Below, piece by piece: positions 57,001 to 64,000 of a stretch of DNA of 64,000 bases. Each line of letters begins with the position of its first letter. Within the stretch, counting starts at the first letter, position 1. The stretch is from Heterodera schachtii. Taxonomy: Eukaryota; Nematoda; Chromadorea; Rhabditida; Heteroderidae. The notes beneath the pieces are model-generated. The model had not been told where the DNA came from, searched no databases, and worked only from the letters and a program-made list of their open reading frames with translations. The position numbers and the translations under genes are program-made. Location of the stretch: the NCBI GenBank assembly GCA_023374025.1, contig SIJG01000008.1:2884557-2948556 (forward strand). The letters are read 5' to 3'.

Positions 57001-57920
57001 TCATCTACAAGTTGTCATGTAAGTTTAATAACAATTTAATTTTAATTTAAGAAATAAATTTTATTGTGTTTTTTTGATTGCCTTTAGGCGCCTGCGGGAG
57101 AAAATTGGAATTAATGAAATTTGATATGAAAATTGTAAATTTTTTTTGGTCAAATTCAAAATAAAGCTCATGGAGAGGGAGAAGGTTTTTCAGCAATGGT
57201 AAAATTTTTCAGATGGATATATCATAGACAATTAGGCTCATATTATAACAATAACTTAGTGGTATACGCCCTTGAAAAATGCACGAAATACTTACTACGG
57301 ATGAAAATTCGCACTCTGAATGATAAATCCCAAATTGGATTAGCATCCGTGCGTGATTCTAATTTAGTTTTTTCACAAAATGTCCTTACTTTGTCACATG
57401 TTTTTTGGATAGATTCTTCATTGTTGATTACCTAAAAATGTAAAAAAAATTCTTAAATTGCTGACCAATGGGATGTGAAAATGTTCTTTTTCGAAAGTGA
57501 GGACCAAAATGAAAATAAATTTTCATGCAAACATAAACGAAGCCGAATTCAAAGGCCTAATCGAACGAACCAGGAGCTCTTCATACCAATCGAATGCTTA
57601 TTTACCGGCCGAACAAATAGCAAGAATATTTAATTTTGTTGATTTTGACAAAATTTATGACGATTTCTTTGTCAAAAATATTATAGTACAAGTTGTTGTT
57701 TTTTACCATATTCACTAATCCAATGGGTGTCAATAGTTAATGATGTTTAATCATGCCAACTCACCAATTGCTTGACGCGCATTAGCCATGGTCCCATTTG
57801 TTTGAGTAAATGGTGATCAAATGCCATGTTCACTCGGCAACGAGCCCATCGCCGACTTCGAGAAAGAAAATGAAGCAAATCGTAAAGCAATTCTTGTGGA
57901 AGTCTTATGCCGGTGGCCAT
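54046..57920 (-). CDS. F-box-like family gene K3, 190 residues, five exons
   Basis: Minus-strand exons: 57920-57765 (MATGIRLPQELLYDLLHFL to WLMRVKQL), 57431-57296 (VINNEESIQKTCDKVRTF to RVRIFIR), 56953-56895 (ICPNYIAERMFQEESAYND), 55872-55776 (LEYLLNTATIIVKKYCQ to LLSIAE) and 54170-54046 (LSLIDYRIDNSIRLYHE to RTDRSAIKFN, TAA). All phases (0,1,0,1) and GT-AG borders agree; the coding length is 573 nt. Compared with K1, exon 2 has three extra codons in frame (KTK region) and exon 1 codes for the same 52 residues, as expected of genes under constraint or recently copied. Intron 3 holds the element at 55996-56731 and intron 4 the foldback at 54213-55169. The first exon is F-box-like; the remainder is unrecognised. 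Confidence 0.78.
54213..55169. mobile_element. 957-bp foldback element with 8-bp target duplication
   Basis: Almost the whole element is a palindrome: GTAGTGAACGCCCCGTG at the left end is matched by CACGGGGCGTTCACTAC at the right, then ACCAATCGATTCGTCTCGAG, CTCGAGTTGCGGAAATGCCA and AACCGGTTCAAAACTCGAAA with their complements. Exact duplication CAGTATAG at 54205-54212 and 55170-55177. The centre (about 54600-54790) is GC-rich. The open frame at 54674-54901 is inside the hairpin and is not a gene. It is inserted in intron 4 of K3. Confidence 0.9.
55996..56731. mobile_element. hAT-like non-autonomous element built of GATGATTT repeats
   Basis: It starts CAGGGTTGCCAG and ends CTGGCAACCCTG, exact inverts. 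Exact 8-bp duplication GTCAAAAT at 55988-55995 and 56732-56739. The arms are TGATGATTT words and the interior carries GC-hairpin modules near 56490 and 56618. It is inserted in intron 3 of K3. Confidence 0.93.
57497..57718 (+). CDS. Tentative small open frame antisense within K3 intron 1
   Basis: It reads MKINFHANINEAEFKGLI from an internal ATG, then SNAYLPAEQIARIFNFVDFDK and IYDDFFVKN. The stretch LPAEQIARIFNFVDFDKIYDD resembles the start of an F-box or F-box-like motif. The matching parts of K1 intron 1 (39000-39040 and 41060-41120) are interrupted by a large insertion, so at least that copy is dead. It could be a relic of another family member. Confidence 0.25.
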   Translation: MRTKMKINFHANINEAEFKGLIERTRSSSYQSNAYLPAEQIARIFNFVDFDKIYDDFFVKNIIVQVVVFYHIH

Positions 57921-58107
57921 TTTGAAGAGCGGAGAATTTTGCTTTTTTTGGTGAGCAATGGGCAGAGGAGGGGACAATTTGGGGCTTAAAAATGAGTGGG
58001 CAAATGCTAAATATGCTAGATGTTTTGTAAAATCCGCCATTTTGCTAAATAGTAACAAATTTTACATTCTTGATGTTGTTTGATAGCCAAGGTTTTTCTC
58101 TAATAAC

Positions 58108-58625
58108 TATAGACCGGATTTTTAGGTTTTTACCTTTTTTTTTTGCGGATAGTACTTGATGAGAGAAGCATGAAAATTACACTTTCTCCGCAATTTTTGA
58201 TTTAGAGCGACCTTTAGCACCTAAAACGGAAGTTAGCACCTATTTTGGCCTTTTTTCCAGAAATTGCATAGCAAAAATGCAATAACAACGAAAAATATAC
58301 CCCTAAGAATCGATCCTAAAAAATTTAAAAAATATACCCCTAAAAATTGACCAAAATTTCAGAAAATATTCCCCTAAGAAATAAAAAATTTTCACAAAAT
58401 TCGTCTCATTATTTTTATTTTCTTGACCAGTTACAATTGTGCGGGCGAAAATTGATAAAAAAATAGTCCACTTTTGGAATTTTTGTGCATAAACACATTG
58501 CATTTTTCCAATTTTTAACACCTATTTTGGCATTTTGGGCGTTTTTAGCATATCTATTTTGCACATTTTGACAACTATTTTAGTACCTAATTCAGGGGTT
58601 TTAACACCTAAAAATCCGGTCTCTA
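58108..58625. mobile_element. Non-autonomous element with AGACCGGATTTTTAGGT ends, 518 bp
   Basis: It starts TATAGACCGGATTTTTAGGT and ends ACCTAAAAATCCGGTCTCTA. Exact 8-bp duplication CTAATAAC at 58100-58107 and 58626-58633. The interior has AAAATATACCCCTAAGAATCG-type words. Located about 190 bp upstream of K3 exon 1. Confidence 0.88.
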
Positions 58626-58639
58626 CTAATAACCTGAAT

Positions 58640-59110
58640 AATTTCAAATAAAATTATCAAATTTATTATGAGTTATGGCAGAAATATTACCTCATTTCCA
58701 TATAACAAAGTTGATCAAATTTTTTGAAATTTTACAGGCTAATAATGAAAAGCTTGGCTATCGAATGGTACCAAGAATGTAAAATTTGGTTGCCTTTAAG
58801 CAAAGTTATGCCATGTTTAACCGGAAAACAGTTCAAATGGCATATTTTACGAAATGACTTAAAAATGTGGCTGAAATGATGCTGTCCGCCTCCCCTTATG
58901 TGTACAGTTGAGCACAAAGAGCAAATCAATATGAATGCCATAATTGGATATGGAAACAAAGGTCCGACCCGCCCAACGATGGCATTTTATTATAAATTTT
59001 TTTTGAAGCATTAAAATAAAATACAACCACTCATAGAATGAGTTTGAAATTAGGCGTTTTATCGGAGTATAAAAATGTGTATAGGGCTGTAACGTAATGG
59101 AAATTCATTA
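58640..59110. other. Remnant of a third G-gene 3' flank
   Basis: About 58640-58830 is a relic of the foldback family seen at 24110-24825. About 58855-59080 matches DNA that lies just 3' of G1 (41910-42130) and G2 (50590-50800), but no G exons follow, so the third unit is truncated here. Confidence 0.6.
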
Positions 59111-59134
59111 GGAAATATATGGCTGGGAATTATA

Positions 59135-59137
<3 letters not shown>

Positions 59138-59176
<39 letters not shown>
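59138..59176. repeat. (AT)n microsatellite
   Basis: About 19 uninterrupted AT dinucleotides lie next to a GGCTGGGAATTATA end-like word. Simple sequence. Confidence 0.9.
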
Positions 59177-59179
<3 letters not shown>

Positions 59180-61330
59180 CCTATATGAATTAAAAAAAGG
59201 AGCTTAAAAAATTCATTTCTGCGCTTAATTTTTATTTGAATATCAATATTAGTCAATAAAAAAAATATATTTGAGTTTTTGGAAAAAAATCTATGTTTAA
59301 TGAAATAAATTTGGGAAAATTGATTAAAAAATATACAAAATTCTAACTTTTCTGCAGTTTTCATCAAACTTTAACTTTTTACGCGTTGATTTAATCGCTT
59401 AGAAAAGGCTTACAAACATATTCGAAACATAGAAGAAGGCTTTTGAAAAATATCCATATTTTATTTGATGCATAAAATAAAAATAATTTATTAATGTAAA
59501 AATAGTAAAAAATTCATTTGTTAAAGCAACAAAAAATAAAAAAGCCAAAAGAAAATTGATTTATATGTAAATGATCAAAAATTTACTTCATCGAAAATTT
59601 AATAATATTTGCTTGTAAAATGTAAAATTCATTAGGTAATTCAGCAAAAAATTAAACATTAATTTATATATAAATCTTCAAAAATTTACTCCGATCTAAC
59701 CCGATTTTATTGCATTTTAATGGAATTTTTCGGTAAAAACGCCAAAAAGGGCACCAAAACAGCAAAATGCCAAAAAAGAGTATTTAAGGCACGAAAATCC
59801 CGAAAAAGGCAGAAGAAGGCATAATAAAACTCAACGTAGAAGCTTCAAACCGCGTTTTTTGTGCTTATTTTATTGGAACTAATGCGCAGAAAAAAGGCAT
59901 AATTTGGGTTTTAATAAAATTTGTTAAAGAAACTGCTCAAAATGTTTAAATAAAAATAGCGAACATCAGAGTTAAGCATTGATTTTTAAAAACTGCTTCG
60001 TTGAAACTCAAACATTTTTGCTTTTTTTTTTTTGAAAACCTCAAGGAAAGCTAATTTTTAATTTATTTTTTTATTTGTAGAAATCTTTTGAGGATGCATG
60101 CTTCTCATCAACACTGTCACCACCATCATTTGTTTTTTAATTCCGCCTAATTTGTCTATTAACCACCATTAATTTCAATTTTTGGAATATTGAAATCTAT
60201 TGAATCCATAACTTTTTTATGCATAAAAAGGTGTCTTCAAATATTATTTTCAGAAAAATATATATTTATATTTAGAATATGGTAGATTATTCCTAAAGAA
60301 AATATATACAATGAGTAAGGGATATTTTTGTTTTTTAATTGTCTTTTTCTTCGCCTTTGTTTCGATGAAAAATACATGAACAAAAATGTTTAGACTGGAA
60401 ATTATTATTTTAATACACTTTTTGTAACTAAGACACTTTTTAGACTTTTCGGCATAAAAACAATTTGGTCACTACTTTGGCATTTTTGTTATTATTTAAA
60501 AGACCTACACATTGGTTCAGGGTGATTTTGTTGGTTAAATGATTAATTTCGTCAGTAAGTGATTTCTTCAATGGGTGAATTTTTTGCATGTTTTCGCAAT
60601 TGTATCTTTTCAGACGATATCTATTCTCTGATAACTAGGGCTGGGATTTTTTTAGACAAATGAAATTCACGAACTTTTTTCGAATAGAAAAAAAACCGTA
60701 ATACAAAGTTATTTTTGTGTAAAATTTTAAATGCCTGGCTAGGAAACAAAGGACAATAAGATACACTAATTCATTATTTACACTTTTTTTTTGAATTTTT
60801 TACCCAAAAATGCAACAAATACATTTATGAATGATGACAACAAATTGCATATAAAAACAACAACAATATCAGCAACACAAAATGAATGAATGCATCATCT
60901 TCAGTAGAAAATCCCCAAAAAATATCTGTTTGTTCACCAATCAGCAGGAGTCCAATTCTCCTAATGCGCAGCAGCACCATGCCTGCTAACCATTGAAGGG
61001 AGGAATTTTGAAAGGTAAATTTCAGAAAAAAATTTTTTACAGTTGTTTCATCTCACAAAATGGAAAAAACAAAAATTCCAAATAAAAATCTAACAATTAA
61101 ATTTTAAATATTTGTCCTTACAAATTTCGAAAAAAATTACAAAATTTCCCGGCAAGCGCCTCGCCGAGACACATTAATTCTTATTTATTTTCTTCAAAAC
61201 AGCTGTGTCAAATTTGAAAAATAATGCTGGAAAGACAAAAAAAAAAAATTCTTTTTGGGATTAAAAATCAAATGCTGTTCAACTCGGTCGCCCACCCGCC
61301 TCCCATAGAATTTTCTGGCAACGGACCTAC
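59180..61330. other. Spacer; part duplicated from the E1 neighbourhood
   Basis: No gene to about 60640. About 60730-61200 matches 31360-31860 (3' flank of E1). In between are AAACACCAAAA-type relics near 59740-59830. Nothing else was recognised. Confidence 0.5.
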
Positions 61331-61340
61331 TGTTTGGCAC

Positions 61341-61946
61341 TCACTGCTGACCACCCTGATTTCTGTAGTTACCATCATCACGGAACCAGCTGGTTGGCAT
61401 GAGATCGCTTTCTTTTATGCCAGATTTCATGAGTGATTTTGCTTTTGCATCTGTCGGGAAATAGTTTGATGTGAATGCTGCTGATGATGATGCTGAGTCG
61501 CCTTCTTGTTGACCTGGGACCCTAGCATTAAAGGATACTGAACTATCAGCACGAACTGCTGTCGGCCTGAAAAATGTCGATCTGCCTCCAAGAGTCGTGG
61601 TGCTGCTGGTTGCGTTATTTCCAGATAAGTACTGCTGACCGCCTGCTTGTTGCTTTGTATTGAATGGTGTACTGCTTGAACTTGTTTGTAATCGTTGGAC
61701 CCTCAACGGTGCTGGATTATCAGCCGAAACTGCTGTCGGCCTGAAAAGTGTCGATCTGCCTTGAACATTCGAGTTGCTCGAGCTTGCATCATTTCCGGTT
61801 AATCTCTGGACAGTGGAACGGAAATCACTTGACTCAACAATGTACGGCTTGTCTTTCTTGGGTCTCGCTTCACAAACTGTGGGGAACAACCCACAAACCA
61901 GCAAAACAATTGCCACCATCAGCACAGCAACAAGTTGCGCGTTCAT
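61341..61946 (-). CDS. Secreted repeat protein E2 (effector-like), 201 residues
   Basis: A single exon. The signal peptide is MNAQLVAVLMVAIVLLVCGL to VCEA (about residues 1-27), followed by basic RPKKDK. Two internal repeats follow: residues about 51-84 and 109-147, each a Ser/Thr/Asn-rich linker, then GRST(L/F)FRPTAV(S/R)AD, then a stretch with RV. The C-terminal part has NYFPTDAKAKSLMKSGIKES and ends GGQQ. It has the same signal peptide, the VESSDF...VQRLTG segment and the GGQQ end as E1, so the two are paralogues; E1 lacks the FRPTAV repeats. No cysteine in the mature part. Secreted by sequence; a host-directed role is inference. The upstream leader has a single copy of the unit that is repeated four times at E1. 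Confidence 0.8.
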   Translation of the reverse strand: MNAQLVAVLMVAIVLLVCGLFPTVCEARPKKDKPYIVESSDFRSTVQRLTGNDASSSNSNVQGRSTLFRPTAVSADNPAPLRVQRLQTSSSSTPFNTKQQAGGQQYLSGNNATSSTTTLGGRSTFFRPTAVRADSSVSFNARVPGQQEGDSASSSAAFTSNYFPTDAKAKSLMKSGIKESDLMPTSWFRDDGNYRNQGGQQ

Positions 61947-62086
61947 TTTAATTGTTTTAATGATGGTGTTGGTGTGTGGTTAGGCTGGGTAAAATTTATT
62001 AATACTAATATCTTTGTAAAATTTTCTGAAAAAAATTTCCGCTATGAATTGGAAAGCATTTTTTCAAACTGATCTCTAGGGATCAT

Positions 62087-62800
62087 TTATTTATGTAAGA
62101 AAAATCGCGAAATATGTAAATAAAATATGTATAAAAAACACTGAAATATGTATGAAATATGTACAAAAATCCAGAAATATGTACTAAAATATGTAAATAA
62201 AATTTTTTAAATGCTGTTTTTTGGAAAAAAAAAATTCATTCTAGAGGGTGAAATAGGCACAAATTGCCATAAAAATGACCTAAATAGGCTTAGAATTATC
62301 TTTTAATAATTTAAAAATTAATTTATTTATATCCCATTTTTGAAAAAAAAACAAACTATTTTTTGGGGCACATTTCAAAAAAAATTTTACTTTTCGCAAA
62401 AAATTTGTATAAATTCTCAAAATTTTTGAAAAAAATTGCGAAATTTTGGATATTTTTGGGGGTATTTCATAAAAAAATTCCCTAAAAATTCTCAAAAATG
62501 CAAAATATGTACAAAAAAATGTGAAAAAGTCCAAAATATGTATAAAAATATGTACATAGTTAATATGTAGAAAACCCCGAAAATATGTAAATAAAAGTCC
62601 CAACTTTTGTTCGCAAACACAAAAAAGAAAGTGTTTTTCCTACTAATTAGAGCATTTTTTGAAAACAAATCTTTTCTCGTTTTGAAAAAACCGGTAATTA
62701 TTTCAGCTTTTTCTTATTTTTGATACTAAAAAATATTCCAAATTAAAAAAATTCTGCCTATTTTTAGTGCTTTTTTTTGCATAAAAAAGCTAATCCCTAG
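62087..62800. mobile_element. Copy of the TACATATTTT element family (reversed)
   Basis: It starts TAGGGATCATTTATTTATGT and ends AAGCTAATCCCTA. The interior has AAATATGTAAATAAAATATG words and an AAACACAAAAAAGAAAG block shared with 20418-21061. Flanking bases do not form a clear duplication, so it may be damaged or recombined. Confidence 0.6.
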
Positions 62801-62998
62801 AAATAATAATATTATTCAAAACATTGATTTCGTGAATTGGTGATGTTCACTGGCCAAGCAATTCTCTTTTATTGCCACAGATTCTACTTATTTTTTTGCA
62901 TGCAATTTTATCTGATGATGATGGTCACGTAATGCCAATGCCATTGTCATTTTTGACTTCATTGTTTTCTTCATGCAAGTAGAATTATTTAAATGATT

Positions 62999-63372
62999 TA
63001 AATATTGCGAGAGATAGTGAGAGTGAGAGAGAGAAAATGGAGAAAAAGAACAGAGAATGACAGAGAGAAAGTGATTAAGAAACAGAGGCAGAGTGAGAGA
63101 GAGAAATGGAGAAAAAGAATAGAGGTGACAGAGAGAAAATGATTAGAAAGAGAGGCAGAGAGAGAGTGAAAGAGAGTGAGAGCGAGAGAAAGAAAAAGAG
63201 GAATACAGAGAGACAGGAGACTGAGGGAAAGGGAAGGTGAGGCAGGGAGAGAGAAAGAGAGAGAGAGAGAAAATGGAGAAAAAGAACAGAGGGTGACAGA
63301 GAGAAAGTGATTAAGAGAGGCAGAGAGAGAGAGAGAGCGTGAAACAGAGTGAGAGAGAGAGAGAAGAATGAG
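62999..63372. repeat. GA-rich (polypurine) low-complexity tract
   Basis: About 370 bp of GAGAGAGA/GAGAAAGTGA words on the plus strand with a loose longer period: AAATGGAGAAAAAGAA-type words recur near 63035, 63105 and 63270. No coding capacity. Confidence 0.9.
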
Positions 63373-63374
63373 TG

Positions 63375-64000
63375 GGAGTTGGTTGGAGGGGAATAAGCAA
63401 ATGATGAAATATCCTACTCTTCACTGATGGCATGAAAAAAACAATGAAGCCAAAAAATTAAGGGCCTTGACATCAGTAGGAAAAATTTGAATGCAAAAAT
63501 TAAGCAAATCAATGGGCAATTTCTAAAATTTTTGGTATTACTCCTAAAAAATAATACAATTCAACTGTTAGCATATGGAGAAAATAATATTGAGCAAAGG
63601 CAAAAAAAATTCCCTACTCAAAGCAAAAGTTTTCCATGAAAAATTATTAACTTGCTCCAGGAGCTTAAAACAAAGACAAAATGGAAGGAATTGGTCGCCC
63701 GGCGGCGATTAATTTTTGAGACATAATTTTTCAAAATCCTAAAATTTCATGTAAAATCTAATATTGAAATCACTTTAATATCATAAAGATTTACTTTCCC
63801 GGCTCCTATCGGCACTTAGGTGCCATGTTGTAGCGTTTCAAAAAGATATAAAACAAAATTCGATTTTTTGAGCTTTAATTCATAGATTTTTAGGCTGAAT
63901 TTTTAAATTTAAATATTTTGTGATTAAAGAAAATCCTTAGATCACTCTGAGATTTACAATTTAATTTCCTTTTTGAGGAAGTTTGTGATTTTATTTTCTC
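63375..64000. other. AT-rich end of window
   Basis: No gene was seen. A degraded GC-hairpin module lies near 63797-63820 (CCCGGCTCCTATCGGCAC). Confidence 0.4.

Noticed and set aside
61224..61983. Plus-strand frames opposite E2
   Set aside because: Antisense shadows of the E2 coding sequence, not conserved in the E1 region.
62999..63372. Polypurine tract as a regulatory element
   Set aside because: Simple GA expansion; nothing in the sequence ties it to a gene, so only the repeat is recorded.

Overview
This window looks like nuclear DNA of a nematode, most probably a plant-parasitic tylenchid of the cyst or root-knot type. It is AT-rich. Genes are broken into many short exons by small GT-AG introns. 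They include members of an F-box-like family that I recognise from memory as typical of such nematodes, and two short secreted proteins of effector type. I cannot fix the genus from sequence alone. All exon models below were built by hand from splice sites and reading phase, with no transcript evidence.

Layout. 1-2400 (+): 3' part of a RING-finger gene. 2649-3104: a small mobile element followed by a fragment of an F-box-family gene. 5468-7035 (+): an F-box-family gene (F1). 7819-8263 (+): two tentative exons. 8793-13291 (+): a 13-exon gene for a 562-residue secreted protein (gene S) in which every intron phase agrees, followed by an inverted partial copy of its 5' end (13760-14345). 15404-17471: nested mobile elements. 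17743-24011 (+): a decayed F-box-family gene (F2) blown apart by insertions. 26366-27296 (-): another F-box-family pseudogene (F3). 29437-30812 (-): a gene of unknown family (H) and its damaged paralogue. 31904-32212 (-) and 61341-61946 (-): two related secreted proteins lying in duplicated surroundings. 35615-59100 (-): a tandem array of about two and a half units. Each unit carries a five-exon 'K' gene and a five-exon 'G' gene, which are themselves distant paralogues with identical intron phases (0,1,0,1). K1, G1 and K3 are intact; K2 and G2 are broken.

Mobile DNA dominates. Fifteen elements can be delimited exactly by terminal inverted repeats and target-site duplications. Fourteen have 8-bp duplications (eleven exact, two with one mismatch, one with one or two), and most have TAGGG/CAGGG/TAGAG-type ends as in the Ac/hAT superfamily. 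One has a 9-bp duplication. The arms of each are made of a different short motif repeated over and over, yet many carry the same interior GC-rich hairpin module (core GGCGGTGCCGATAGGCGCC). None encodes a visible transposase. They sit mainly in introns of the F2, K and S genes and next to G genes, and in two places they are nested. Insertion and empty-site comparisons between the array units give a relative order of events.

Functionally, the intact genes suggest ubiquitin-pathway adaptors (RING, F-box-like families) and secreted proteins, a mixture common in host-interaction regions of parasitic nematodes. That reading is inference.
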